NCBI GenBank assembly: GCA_963790545.1
Contig: CAWBPA010000024.1
Location: forward strand, 620,001-684,000
DNA length: 64,000 nucleotides
Direction: 5' to 3'
DNA from: DATBJG01 sp963790545
Lineage (GTDB): Bacteria; Acidobacteriota; Vicinamibacteria; Vicinamibacterales; JAMQPK01
Shown: positions 1 through 9,159 of the stretch, in pieces
How the letters are laid out: each line of letters opens with the position of its first letter
Position numbering within the stretch: position 1 is the stretch's first letter
The notes under the pieces: model-generated
Told to the model about the DNA's origin: nothing
Seen by the model: only the letters and a program-made list of their open reading frames with translations
Database searches by the model: none
Translations under genes and position numbers: made by a program

Positions 1-1531
1 AGACCGCATCTTCGATGTTCCCGAACTTGTCGACACGCGCGCCAAGCGAAAAGCGAAACCGATCGACAAAAATTTCGTCTTGGACATAGCCGCCAATTTC
101 ATTGCGATCTTCCGCCGCCGGCGCCAGCGTAATGTCGAAGTTGTTACGCCGGTAGTTGCCGCCGTAGCTGAGCGCGTGCCGCCCGGCGAGCACGACAGAG
201 TGCCCGAGTTCGACGTCATAGGTCTGCGACTTGAAGTTCAACTGCAGGGGCGCCCGTGTGGTCGGATCCGGCACGAGGAGGTTTGGCGCCTCGGCGTTGA
301 CGACGTTCAGGAACATCCCGAACTTCAGCGCTCCGCGCGAGTAAGCCATCTTCCCGTAGGCCATCACCGAGCCCGGTTGAATGTCGAACGGCCCAATGCC
401 CGTGTAAATCGTCCCTTCGGTTCCGGCAACGCCACCGGCGTAAGTGATCCGCGCGTTTGTCAGCTCCTGATCCACACGGGCGTCGAATTTGGGCTGGCTC
501 GTACCGCTGTTGGCGTAGGCCGTCCCCAGGGGGCCCGTGGTATCGGCCGGATAGAACGCGCCGCCGACTGTCGTCCGTCCGGTCGGATCTCGAGGATCGG
601 GAACGATTGGAATCTGTCCGACCGGGCGCGCAAATGGATCGGAGTTGAAGTATCCGGCGCTCAGCCGATACGACCAGCGATCGTTGGCCACCTGCGACGT
701 GCTCACGGCCGCGCCGAACGTCGCCCCGACGCCGCGCCCGACAGTCGAACCGGCATCACGATTGAACCACCCGGCGTTGAGCGTGACGTTGGTCGCGCCA
801 GGAGTCTCGCGGGGCGACTTTGTGATGATGTTCACCACACCGGTCAGCGCGTTGGCGCCCCACACCGCCGACGCGGGGCCCCGCACCACCTCAATCTGCC
901 TGATGTCGTTGGGATTGGTCGGCAGAAAGTCCCAGAGAATCAGACCGAAAAAGTCGAGATAAATCGAACGGCCGTCGAGCAGCGTGAGCTGCGACGTGGC
1001 AAGTGTGCTCGTCGCCTGCCGGCTCGTCAGGTTGATGTCTCGCGCCGACAGTTGAACGACGTTCATACCCGGCACGGTGCGGAGCAGATCGCCGTAGTTC
1101 TGGGCAGGTGAGACAGCGAGCACGCTTCCCGGCAACACCGTCATCGTTGCCGGTGCGTTGAGCAGCGTCGATTCGACTCGTGACGCGCTGACGACGACGA
1201 CCTCGCCGAGTCCGGCGAGAGCGAGCGTGATCGCCGGCACGGTGGTTTCCCCCGCTCCCACGACAATGCCCTCACGGGTGACAGGGGCAAAACCGGACAG
1301 CGACACCGCCAACTGGTATGTGCCGGCGGCCACGTTTGCAAACCGGTACTCGCCGCCGGATCCGGTGATCGTCGTGGCCCGGCTTCGCGGGCCGGTCAGC
1401 GTGACGGTGGCGCCGGGCACGACGCCCCCGGATTCGTCCACAACGGTGCCGGAGACGGTACCGGTTTGGGCGTAAGCGGGAACGGTCAGCGCGCAGAGCA
1501 CGCTCACGGCCAACAGCAGGCGGATGCCCAT
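1..1531 (-). CDS. TonB-dependent receptor with carboxypeptidase-regulatory N-domain (3' end outside window)
   Basis: Outer-membrane receptor for TonB-energised uptake, cut by the window edge; about 510 N-terminal residues are visible with no stop. The start ATG follows a good ribosome site (GGGAGGA). A signal peptide (MGIRLLLAVSVL.., cleavage likely AYA/QT) is followed by a carboxypeptidase-regulatory-like domain (GTVSGTVVDESGGVVPGATV, residues about 22-100). The plug domain follows (LDGRSIYLDFFG, IEVVRGPASAVWGANALTG, VVNIITK), then barrel strands such as GGYVQDEIFVDRFRFSLG. It starts about 40 bases after the thrC-lysC stop on the same strand, so it may be read through from that operon. The substrate cannot be told from sequence. 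Confidence 0.93.
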   Translation of the reverse strand, partial: MGIRLLLAVSVLCALTVPAYAQTGTVSGTVVDESGGVVPGATVTLTGPRSRATTITGSGGEYRFANVAAGTYQLAVSLSGFAPVTREGIVVGAGETTVPAITLALAGLGEVVVVSASRVESTLLNAPATMTVLPGSVLAVSPAQNYGDLLRTVPGMNVVQLSARDINLTSRQATSTLATSQLTLLDGRSIYLDFFGLILWDFLPTNPNDIRQIEVVRGPASAVWGANALTGVVNIITKSPRETPGATNVTLNAGWFNRDAGSTVGRGVGATFGAAVSTSQVANDRWSYRLSAGYFNSDPFARPVGQIPIVPDPRDPTGRTTVGGAFYPADTTGPLGTAYANSGTSQPKFDARVDQELTNARITYAGGVAGTEGTIYTGIGPFDIQPGSVMAYGKMAYSRGALKFGMFLNVVNAEAPNLLVPDPTTRAPLQLNFKSQTYDVELGHSVVLAGRHALSYGGNYRRNNFDITLAPAAEDRNEIGGYVQDEIFVDRFRFSLGARVDKFGNIEDAV

Positions 1532-1571
1532 GAGGATCCTCCCCGACGATTTAGGTTTTGCGACTGGTGAG

Positions 1572-4100
1572 CTACGCACCGACCTTTTGTCGTACGACTT
1601 CGGGCTTCCCGAAGAACTCTTCGTGCACGGCTTTGACCGCGCGATCGAGTTGGTCTGTGGTGATGATGCAGGCGACTTTCATCTCGGACGAGCTGATGCA
1701 GTCGATGTTGATGCCTTCGTGCGCGAGGGCCATGAACATGCGGGCGGCAAGGCCGGGGGTGGAAGACAGCCGTGATCCAACGATGGCAATCTTGGCCATG
1801 TTTCGAGCGACGAGCCCGTCACTGGCGATGCCCTTCTTCTTCCATTCTCGAATGAGCTCGGTGGCCCCGTCGGCAAAGTCATCATCGACAATGAACGTAA
1901 TGCGGGCGCGCTCTTCATTCGAGGCGCTTTGAATGATCAGGCGGATATTGATCTCGCGGTCGGCGAGATCCTTGAAGATTTCAGCGGCGATGCCTGGTCG
2001 GTCCGGCACCTCGAAAAGCGTGACCTTGGCGATTTTCTTGTCGCCGCTGACTCCGACCACTGACGGCTGTTCCATTGCCGACACTCCTTGACGAATCCAT
2101 GTGCCCGCTCGGTGATGGAAGCTCGACCGAACGTGGATGGGAATCCCATAGTCCATGCAGATTTCGGCCGCGCGCGGGTGCAGCACCTTCGCGCCGCTCG
2201 ACGCCATTTCGATGGCCTCTTCATAGCTGATCTGCGGCCACAGCCGCGCCCCGGGAACCAGATTGGGGTCGGCCGACAGAACGCCGTCCACGTCGGTGCA
2301 GATTTCACAGACAGAAGCCTTCAACGCTGCAGCAACCGCAGCACCGGTGATATCGCCGCCGCCACGCCCGAGCGTCGTCACCTCGTCGCCTTCGGTGACG
2401 CCCTGAAACCCGGCAATCACGACGACTTTGCCCTTCCCCAGTTCTTCCAGGATGCGGGTCGTGTCGATCGACTGGATACGAGCACGATTAAAGGCGTTGT
2501 CCGTCCGGATCTCGCACTGTGCGCCGGTCAGGGCAATTGCGGGCGTGCCCTTGTCCTGGAGTGCCAACGCGAGGAGCGATACCGCCACTTGCTCTCCCGA
2601 CGCGAGCAACAGATCGAATTCTCGGCCTCTGGGCTTCCCGCTCACCTGCCTCGCCAACCCGACGAGCTGGTCGGTTGCCTTACCCATGGCGGATACCGCA
2701 ACCACGAGACGGGGATGGTCGGCCCGGCAGGTGATCACGCGATCGGCAATCTGCAGAATCTTTTCCGGCGTCGCAACGGACGACCCGCCGTACTTCTGAA
2801 CGACGATCGGACTGAACGACGGCGGCTGATGCCATGTGACCTTTACTCGTTGCACCACCGCCGGAGACTGGACCCGACCGTTCAGAAAGCCGTCGAACTC
2901 CTGGAGCGAACGGCCGAGCGCGGTTGGCCTCACGACGCGGTCGCGCACGACCTCACCCGTCTTATAGCCATTGCCGGTAATAGCCACGACAATTGACTCA
3001 TCGCGCGGAATGATCCCGCGTTCAATCAGCTGAATCGTGGCCGCCAGTGTGGTTCCTCCTGCCGGCTCGGTAAAGATCCCTTCAGTTTCGGCGAGCAGAT
3101 GGATGGCCGCCAGGATTTGCTCGTCGCTCACCATCATGCCGCACCCGCCACTCGTCCGGACGGTGCTCAGCACCTGGAACCCGTCGGCGGGATTGCCAAT
3201 CGCAATCGACTTCGCGATCGTGTTGGGCTTGACCGGTTCCGGAAACTCGAGACCTTCTTCGAGCGCGCGAACGACAGGGGCGCAACCCGCCGCCTGTGCC
3301 GCATACATTTTGGGCAGCGTCCCGTCGACGAGACCGACGTCTTTGAATTCGCGGAACCCCCGCATGATCCTCGGCAACAACGTGCCGCCGGCCACCGGTG
3401 ACACCAGGTGCTGCGGGAAACGCCATCCCAGCTGCTCGGCAATCTCGAAGCCGTAGGTCTTGGCGCCTTCCGCGTAATAGCTCCGCAGATTGATGTTGGC
3501 GAATCCCCACCCGTACTTCTCCGCAATCTGCGTGCACAGGCGGTTCACATCGTCGTAGTTGCCACGAATGGCGACGACCTGCGGGTTGTAGATTGAGGAG
3601 CCGAGAACCTTGTTCACCTCCAGATCGTCCGGGATGAACACATAGCATTCCAGGCCGATGCATGCGGCATGCGCGGCGACACTGTTGGCCAGGTTGCCGG
3701 TGGAGGCGCACCCAAACACGTTAAAACCAAGCTCAACCGCCCGCGTGGCCGCAACCGAGACCACACGATCCTTGTAGGACAGTGTCGGGTGGTTCACCGA
3801 ATCGTCTTTCAGATACAGCTCGTCGACACCCAGCCGCGCGGCAAGACGCCTGCTCCGAACGAGCGGCGTGTAACCCGAGCTCAAACCGGTCTGCGGCTCG
3901 CCCTGGATGGGTAGCAGCTCGCGATACCGCCACAGGTTGCGCGGTCTGGATTCGATGAGGGAACGGCTGATCCGTGCTTTGATGCCGTCGTAGTCGTAGA
4001 CCACTTCGAGCGGTCCGAGGCATTTCTCACACACCCACGACGCGTCCGCCTTATACGGGGTCTTACACAGATGACATTGGAGCCCGGTCAGGAAACTCAT
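1572..4100 (-). CDS. thrC-lysC: Fused threonine synthase - aspartate kinase (ThrC-LysC)
   Basis: One 842-residue open frame joins two enzymes of the aspartate pathway. Residues 1 to about 420 are a PLP threonine synthase: an N-terminal zinc ribbon (CHLC..CEKC), the PLP lysine motif LSYKDR, and the PLP phosphate loop AGGTT. Residues from about 430 are an aspartate kinase (VVQKYGGSSVATPEKI, LLLASGEQVAVSLLAL, TDVDGVLSADPNL) ending in two ACT domains from about 690 (FEVPDRPGIAAEIF, GSRLSSTPGLAARMF). The linker is short, with no stop or restart signal. The kinase opens the pathway and the synthase ends the threonine branch; hom lies just upstream, overlapping by 4 bases. The usual kinase motif GRGGSD reads GRGGGD here. 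Both families are certain; whether the fusion is cleaved or differently regulated is unknown. Confidence 0.93.
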   Translation of the reverse strand: MSFLTGLQCHLCKTPYKADASWVCEKCLGPLEVVYDYDGIKARISRSLIESRPRNLWRYRELLPIQGEPQTGLSSGYTPLVRSRRLAARLGVDELYLKDDSVNHPTLSYKDRVVSVAATRAVELGFNVFGCASTGNLANSVAAHAACIGLECYVFIPDDLEVNKVLGSSIYNPQVVAIRGNYDDVNRLCTQIAEKYGWGFANINLRSYYAEGAKTYGFEIAEQLGWRFPQHLVSPVAGGTLLPRIMRGFREFKDVGLVDGTLPKMYAAQAAGCAPVVRALEEGLEFPEPVKPNTIAKSIAIGNPADGFQVLSTVRTSGGCGMMVSDEQILAAIHLLAETEGIFTEPAGGTTLAATIQLIERGIIPRDESIVVAITGNGYKTGEVVRDRVVRPTALGRSLQEFDGFLNGRVQSPAVVQRVKVTWHQPPSFSPIVVQKYGGSSVATPEKILQIADRVITCRADHPRLVVAVSAMGKATDQLVGLARQVSGKPRGREFDLLLASGEQVAVSLLALALQDKGTPAIALTGAQCEIRTDNAFNRARIQSIDTTRILEELGKGKVVVIAGFQGVTEGDEVTTLGRGGGDITGAAVAAALKASVCEICTDVDGVLSADPNLVPGARLWPQISYEEAIEMASSGAKVLHPRAAEICMDYGIPIHVRSSFHHRAGTWIRQGVSAMEQPSVVGVSGDKKIAKVTLFEVPDRPGIAAEIFKDLADREINIRLIIQSASNEERARITFIVDDDFADGATELIREWKKKGIASDGLVARNMAKIAIVGSRLSSTPGLAARMFMALAHEGINIDCISSSEMKVACIITTDQLDRAVKAVHEEFFGKPEVVRQKVGA

Positions 4101-5441
4101 GAGCGTCCTTCGCTCGTTCCCCCCAGCCGCTCGGCATGAATGAGGATGGGGACGTTCACAGGAGGCTGCACATGGAATGGCAGGGCCTGGATTTCTTCGA
4201 GTGCGCTTTCGACCACCGACACTGGGCAGGCCTCCAAGGTCACCACAAACGGCAGCCGGGACTGAGGATATCCCGGTAATTGCAGAACAGCATCAATATT
4301 AATCCGATGGTGCGCCAGTATGGTAGCAAGTGAGGCGATGATCCCAGGTCGGTCGTCCACCGTAAACCGCAGATAGTGCGGCGCGGTGAAGTTGGCGCTG
4401 ACCGCATGATAACCGTCGCCCGCCGTCAGGCGGGGACCGGCAAACATCGGTCCCGTGCGTGTAATCGACAACAGGTCGGAGACAACCGCAACCGCCGTCG
4501 GATCGCCTCCCGCCCCCAATCCAACAAATGCGGTTTCCCCACCCCATTCGCCCTGCACCGTGACGAGATTCTGGCTCCCTTCGACCTTCGCCAGCGCCGA
4601 CGAGAGCGGAACCAGCGCGGGCCGCACCGAGGCGTACAGCGTTGACCGATCCTCGCTGGCGCGCTCGGCCCACGACACCTGTCGAATCGTACAGATCGAG
4701 CCGCCGCGCGTATGTGAAGTCGATCGGCTCAATCGGTCGAATCGATCCGCGATGGATGTCCGATTGCTGGACGCGGCACTGCAGCCCCACCGACGTGAGG
4801 ATGACCAGCTTCGCCTGGGCATCGTGACCATCGATGTCGGCCGTCGGGTCGGCCTCGGCAAACCCACGCTCCTGCGCTTCGGCCAAGGCGTCGTCAAAAG
4901 CAAGACCAGACGACTCCATCCGGTTCAGGATGTAATTGCATGTGCCATTGAGGATGCCGGCAATACGAAACAGCCGATCGCCCGCAAGCCCTTCCTGTAT
5001 GGCGCGGACTACGGGAAGACCCCCGGCAACCGACGCCTCGTACAGGAGCTGCCGATCCTGCACACGCGCCAAATCCAGGAGTTCGGCACCATGCTGGGCA
5101 ATCAATTGCTTGTTCGCGGTCACGACCGCCTTGCCGGCACGGAGCGCCCGCCGAATCAGATCTCCCGCGGGCTCCAACCCACCCATCAACTCGACGACCA
5201 CGTTCACATCGGGCGCCAGCACATCGTCGAAGTTCTCGGTCCACCTCACCGTCGACGGCAGCCAATCAACACGTTTGCGCTCGACATTTCGGTTACAAAC
5301 ACACGTCAGCCGCAGCACACCATCCGGCCTTGCAGCCAGAATCTTCGCAACAGAGCGACCCACCGTGCCAAAGCCCACAATGGCGACGCGCGCCGGAAAG
5401 ACCGCCGCATCACGAGTAGAAGGGACTGACTGGGTCTGCAT
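4097..5441 (-). CDS. hom: Homoserine dehydrogenase (one frameshift)
   Basis: NADPH-dependent reduction of aspartate semialdehyde to homoserine, the step between asd and thrC. The first frame gives the Rossmann motif VGFGTVGRSVAKIL, VTANKQLIAQHG and GILNGTCNYILNRM, all standard for the family. After YARRLD, near 4693-4700, the protein continues in the next frame (TIRQVSWAERASEDRSTLYA, then GETAFVGLGAGGDPTAVAVV) with a C-terminal ACT domain (FTVDDRPGIIASLATILAHH). Removing one base there restores a full-length enzyme of about 447 residues. Both halves are well conserved and the gene is normally essential in prototrophs, so I read this as an assembly indel. Its end overlaps the thrC-lysC start by 4 bases. 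Confidence 0.88.
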
Positions 5442-5500
5442 CAGTTCTCAGTTTTCAGTTCTCAGTTTTCAGTTTCCGTCTTCTGTCTTCTGTCTTTTAT
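5442..5500. repeat. Short-period TCAGTTTTC-type tract between ilvC and hom
   Basis: About 60 bases built from imperfect copies of CTCAGTTTTCAG, passing into TTCTGTCTTCTGTCTT. The tract fills the spacer between two co-directional genes. Similar short-period tracts recur at other gene borders in this window (for example near 7165, 19030, 36270, 49905 and 59640). Confidence 0.7.
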
Positions 5501-6516
5501 CCTTGCATGTCCGGTCGAACGTGTACCGGATCAAGGAACGGCATCATATCGCGAAGCTTCGCCCCCACCTTTTCAATCAGGTGCTCTTGCTCCTTCGCAC
5601 GTATTTCCTTGAACCAGGGGCGACCATTTTCGTTTTCGGCAATCCAGTTCCGCGCGTAAGTTCCATCCTTGATATCGCACAACATCTTCTGCATCGTCTT
5701 TTTCGTCTCGGCAGTGACGATGCGGGGTCCGCCCGTGTAGTCGCCATGCTCGGCCGTGTCGCTCACGGAATAGCGCATGTAGTTCAGCCCGCCTCGGTAC
5801 ATCAGGTCGACAATCAGCTTCAGCTCGTGCATGCACTCGAAATACGCAATTTCAGGTTGATAACCGGCCTCGACAAGCGTCTCGAACGACGCCTTGACGA
5901 GCGCGCTGACGCCGCCACAGAGCACTGTCTGCTCGCCGAAGAGGTCGGTTTCGGTTTCCTCTGCGAACGTCGTCTCGATCACGCCTGCGCGAGTGACGCC
6001 CAGAGCCTTGCCGTACGACAACGCGAGTGCCTTTGCCTGACCGGTCGCATCCTGGTGCACGGCAAGCAGCGCCGGCGTTCCGGCGCCTTCTTCGTACAGC
6101 TCACGGACACGGTGCCCAGGTGCCTTGGGCGCAATCATCGTCACGTCGACATCGGGAGCCGGTTGGATGGTCCCGAACCGGATGTTGAACCCGTGCGCGA
6201 ACATCAACATCTTGCCCGCCTTCAGGGCCGGCGCGATGGCTTCGCGATACAGCTTGGCCTGCGTCGTGTCGGGCGTGAGCATCATGATGACGTCGGCCCA
6301 GTCTGCGGCCTCACGATGTGATCGCACGGTCAAGCCGCCCGCCTCGGCCTTTGCCTTGGACCGGCTGCCTTCCTGCAGGCCCACCTGGACCGCCACGCCG
6401 CTGTCCTTGAGGTTCAGCGCGTGAGCGTGCCCCTGCGAGCCAAAGCCCATGATGGCAACCTTCTTTTTCTGAATGAGTTTCAAATCTGCCGAATCGTCGT
6501 AATACATTTCAGCCAT
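5497..6516 (-). CDS. ilvC: Ketol-acid reductoisomerase
   Basis: Second common step of valine and isoleucine synthesis: Mg-dependent isomerisation and NADPH reduction of acetolactate or acetohydroxybutyrate. The class I, 339-residue protein has the nucleotide-binding motif GFGSQGHAHALNLKDSG, the conserved MIAPKAPGHRVRELYEEGAG segment and the knotted C-terminal domain (ETETDLFGEQTVLCGGVSAL, GGLNYMRYSVSDTAE). I chose ATG at 6516 over the upstream TTG at 6522 because AGGGA lies 7 bases before it. It sits between ilvN and hom in the leader-controlled operon. Confidence 0.96.
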   Translation of the reverse strand: MAEMYYDDSADLKLIQKKKVAIMGFGSQGHAHALNLKDSGVAVQVGLQEGSRSKAKAEAGGLTVRSHREAADWADVIMMLTPDTTQAKLYREAIAPALKAGKMLMFAHGFNIRFGTIQPAPDVDVTMIAPKAPGHRVRELYEEGAGTPALLAVHQDATGQAKALALSYGKALGVTRAGVIETTFAEETETDLFGEQTVLCGGVSALVKASFETLVEAGYQPEIAYFECMHELKLIVDLMYRGGLNYMRYSVSDTAEHGDYTGGPRIVTAETKKTMQKMLCDIKDGTYARNWIAENENGRPWFKEIRAKEQEHLIEKVGAKLRDMMPFLDPVHVRPDMQG

Positions 6517-6540
6517 CGTCAATCCCTTTGCTGTTCCGCG

Positions 6541-6616
6541 TCGGCGGGTCTAACCACCTTCGCCAAGGCTACGGTGGTCCGCCGAAGCTTTATGCGAAGG
6601 CGGAAGACCCGCCGGC
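6541..6616. repeat. Long-form REP: palindromic arms with an inserted ~51-nt module
   Basis: Outer arms GGCGGGTCT (6543-6551) and AGACCCGCC (6605-6613) enclose a GC-rich module. Read on the minus strand, deleting the module leaves GGCGGGTCTTTAGACCCGCC, the short REP stem-loop also present at 63916-63935. The same module is inserted in a different REP at 24890-24966. The element lies between ilvN and ilvC inside the operon. Confidence 0.75.
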
Positions 6617-6617
6617 A

Positions 6618-7160
6618 TCAGACCGAATACGATACGCCCTCGTCGTCTGCCTGACCCTGTACGGCGGTCACCTGGTTGGCCCCTTTCACTCCCCGGGCCA
6701 TCCCCACGCGGCCCGTGCGGACCATCTCGATCACGCCATACGGCCGCAGCACCTCGAGCAAGCCGTCGATTTTATCCTCAGTTCCAGTAATCTCAATCAC
6801 GAGAGAATCCGGGGACACATCGACGACCCTTGCCCGAAAGACGTCGACCAGTTGCATGATGTGGGTTCGCGACTCGGCCGTGGCCGCAACCTTAATCATG
6901 GCAAGGTCGCGGTAGACGGATGGGATCGCGCTGATGTTCTCTACGCGCCGCACGTTGACGAGCTTGTAGAGGTTCGCCTCGAGCCGACGCCCTCCAGCCT
7001 CATCGGTGTCGACCACGATGGTCATCCGCGATTCGCCTTGACGATCCGTATGCCCGACCGTCAGCGACTCGATGTTGAAGGCACGCCGCCGGAAGAGCGA
7101 CGCCACACGGTTCAGCACGCCCGGCTTGTTGTCGACGTAAACAGCAAAAGTGGTCAGCAT
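6618..7160 (-). CDS. ilvN: Acetolactate synthase, regulatory small subunit
   Basis: A 180-residue regulatory subunit of acetohydroxyacid synthase. It opens with an ACT domain (MLTTFAVYVDNKPGVLNRVA, FNIESLTVGHT) that binds valine and confers feedback inhibition in the family. A second ACT-like C-terminal domain follows (DVFRARVVDVSPDSLVIEIT, LRPYGVIEMVRTGRVGMARG). The gene directly follows ilvB on the minus strand, separated only by a short-period tract. IlvH is the alternative name for the same family. Confidence 0.95.
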   Translation of the reverse strand: MLTTFAVYVDNKPGVLNRVASLFRRRAFNIESLTVGHTDRQGESRMTIVVDTDEAGGRRLEANLYKLVNVRRVENISAIPSVYRDLAMIKVAATAESRTHIMQLVDVFRARVVDVSPDSLVIEITGTEDKIDGLLEVLRPYGVIEMVRTGRVGMARGVKGANQVTAVQGQADDEGVSYSV

Positions 7161-7236
7161 ATTCTTGAGCCTTCAGCCTTCAGCCTCAGCCTCAGCCTTC
7201 AGCCTTCAGCCTTCAGCCTTCAGCCTTCGACGACTT
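7161..7236. repeat. Short-period CCTTCAG tract between ilvB and ilvN
   Basis: About 70 bases of CCTTCAG and CCTCAG units in tandem (at least eight are recognisable), filling the whole ilvB-ilvN spacer. I see no hairpin with a T-run here, so it is unlikely to terminate the operon. Confidence 0.8.
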
Positions 7237-8955
7237 TCAGATCACGTCTGCGCCGGTTTCCACAATGGGCGCCGGGCTCGGGCGCCGAATCATCGCGTGC
7301 AAATCGGCTCCGGCCGGCACCATCGGGTACACGGAGTCTTCCTGCTCGACGCGGAAGTCAATGACGACCGTGCCACGCCGCGCACGCGCTTCTTCAACCG
7401 TGGGTACGACTTCATCGCGCTGCGTCACGGTGCGCCCCTGAAGTCCGTACGCCTCTGCGATTTTCGCGAAGTCCGGATTGATGAGCGGTGTTGCCGCATA
7501 GCGCCGTTCGTAGAAGAACTCCTGCCACTGGCGCACCATCCCGAGGTACCCGTTATTGATGATGGCCACCTTGAGGTCGATGTTTTCCTGCGCGATGGTG
7601 GCGAGCTCGGCCATGGTCATCTGGAATCCGCCGTCGCCGGCCACGACCCAGACTTCCGCGTCGGGCCGCGCGATTTTGGCGCCAATGGCCGCAGGCAGCG
7701 CGAAGCCCATCGTCCCCAGGCCGCCAGAGGTGATGAGCGTTCGCGGCCGCTCGTGACGGTAATACTGTGCCTCCCACATCTGATGCTGTCCCACGTCGGT
7801 GACCACCACCGCCTCACCCTTGGTTGCATGCCAGAGGTCGTGGATGACATGGGCGGCCCAGAGGTGCCCGCTGTCCGGCAGGTTCTTGATGTCGCGGACC
7901 GCCGAGTCGCCGCGCATCTCGCGGATGTAGGCAATCCAGGGACCACGGTCCCCGCGCTTCACACCTGGCATCAGCTCTTCGAGAACTTCGCGGAGATCCC
8001 CCACGAGACCCACGTCTACCTTGACGTTCTTGTTGATCTCCGCGGCATCGATGTCGATGTGCACCTTCTTGGCATTGAGCGCATACGTCTTGAGATTGCC
8101 GGTGACGCGATCGTCGAAGCGCATGCCGAACGCCAGCAGGAGGTCGGCCTCCTGGATGGCCGTGTTGACCCACGCCTCACCGTGCATCCCCATCATCCCG
8201 AGATCGAGCGGATGTGACGCCGGGAACGATCCGATGCCGAGCAGCGTCGAGCTCACGGGAACGTCGGCATGTTCGGCAAACCGCCGCACGATATCCATCG
8301 CGCCCGACATCATGATGCCGTGCCCGGCAAGAATGACTGGTCGTTCGGCGGCGTTGATGAGCTCGAGCGCCCGTGCGAAATCCTCTCTCGCCGGACGCAA
8401 ATCCGGCCGGAACACCGGCGGCTGCGGGGCGGCGGCATCCCAATCGAACTCGCACGTGCTCTGTTGCGCATCCTTCGTAATGTCGACGAGCACCGGCCCG
8501 GGCCGGCCCGTCTTGGCCACTTCAAACGCCTCGCGGATGGCAGGCGCGACCTCGTCAGCCCGCGTGACCAGGTAATTGTGTTTCGTAATCGGCAGCGTGA
8601 CGCCCGTGATGTCGGTCTCCTGGAACGCGTCCGATCCAATCAGTTTGCTCCCGACCTGACCGGTGATGCAGACAATGGGTGACGAATCGAGCATGGCCGT
8701 CGCAATGCCGGTCACCATGTTCGTCGCACCGGGGCCCGATGTGGCGACGGCCACGCCAACTTTCCCGCTCGCACGCGCATAGCCGTCGGCCATGTGCGTC
8801 GCACCCTGCTCGTGGCGGACGAGAATGTGTCGGATGGGATACTCGAGCATGGCGTCGTAGGCGGGGAGGATCGCTCCACCCGGATACCCGAACACGTCGG
8901 TAACGCCTTCTCGAACCAGACTCTCCCAAATGATATGTGCTCCAGTTTTTTTCAT
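7237..8955 (-). CDS. ilvB: Acetolactate synthase, catalytic large subunit
   Basis: ThDP-dependent condensation of two pyruvates, or of pyruvate with 2-oxobutyrate, the first common step of branched-chain amino acid synthesis. The 572-residue protein has the three usual domains: the ThDP glutamate region (VRHEQGATHMADGYARASG), a central FAD-binding domain (FGMRFDDRVTGNLKTYA), and the C-terminal ThDP/Mg motif (GDGGFQMTMAELATIAQEN, with INNGYLGMVRQWQ). Length and motifs are normal. It lies between ilvD and ilvN; the spacer to ilvD holds several palindromes. Confidence 0.97.
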   Translation of the reverse strand: MKKTGAHIIWESLVREGVTDVFGYPGGAILPAYDAMLEYPIRHILVRHEQGATHMADGYARASGKVGVAVATSGPGATNMVTGIATAMLDSSPIVCITGQVGSKLIGSDAFQETDITGVTLPITKHNYLVTRADEVAPAIREAFEVAKTGRPGPVLVDITKDAQQSTCEFDWDAAAPQPPVFRPDLRPAREDFARALELINAAERPVILAGHGIMMSGAMDIVRRFAEHADVPVSSTLLGIGSFPASHPLDLGMMGMHGEAWVNTAIQEADLLLAFGMRFDDRVTGNLKTYALNAKKVHIDIDAAEINKNVKVDVGLVGDLREVLEELMPGVKRGDRGPWIAYIREMRGDSAVRDIKNLPDSGHLWAAHVIHDLWHATKGEAVVVTDVGQHQMWEAQYYRHERPRTLITSGGLGTMGFALPAAIGAKIARPDAEVWVVAGDGGFQMTMAELATIAQENIDLKVAIINNGYLGMVRQWQEFFYERRYAATPLINPDFAKIAEAYGLQGRTVTQRDEVVPTVEEARARRGTVVIDFRVEQEDSVYPMVPAGADLHAMIRRPSPAPIVETGADVI

Positions 8956-8981
8956 TACCTCTCAGCTCCGATTATTTAATT

Positions 8982-9005
8982 CGCGTGGGGCCCCACCCCC
9001 ACGCG
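8982..9005. repeat. Palindrome CGCGTGGGG/CCCCA..CCACGCG
   Basis: A near-perfect GC palindrome just upstream of ilvB. Relatives occur at 9111-9134 (TGTGGACCCCATCCCCACGC) and at 34510-34533 with compensating arm changes (GTCGCGGGG ... CCCCGCGAC), which suggests a dispersed structured repeat. Confidence 0.6.
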
Positions 9006-9015
9006 CTTGCCGTCG

Positions 9016-9057
9016 CCCTTCGACTCTGCTCAGGGCGACCCTGAGCTTGTCGAAGGG
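9016..9057. repeat. CCCTTCGAC..GTCGAAGGG dispersed palindrome
   Basis: Imperfect palindrome with arms CCCTTCGAC and GTCGAAGGG and inner arms GCTCAGGGCG/CCCTGAGC. I recognise it as a repeat common in many bacterial genomes, whose spurious translation FDSAQGDPELVEG is frequent in databases. A second, degraded copy lies at 36380-36421 inside another repeat. It sits in the ilvD-ilvB spacer. Confidence 0.75.
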
Positions 9058-9110
9058 TCGCTTACGCTCCGGATCTTGAAACCGACATCCTGCTGCTCAG
9101 TCAGCAACCT

Positions 9111-9159
9111 TGTGTGGACCCCATCCCCACGCACTGCTGACTGCCGACTGCCAACTGCT
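9111..9159. repeat. Palindrome plus CTGCCGACTG-type short-period tract
   Basis: A copy of the TGTGG..CCCCAC palindrome (9111-9134) runs into a short tract with the repeated motif CTGACTGCCGACTGCCAACTG and abuts the ilvD stop. The rest of the 8956-9159 spacer is the two palindromes listed separately and otherwise featureless. Confidence 0.5.

Noticed and set aside
4690..4705. Programmed frameshift in hom
   Set aside because: No slippery heptamer, stop or stimulator is seen at the break, and similar breaks occur in many unrelated genes here.
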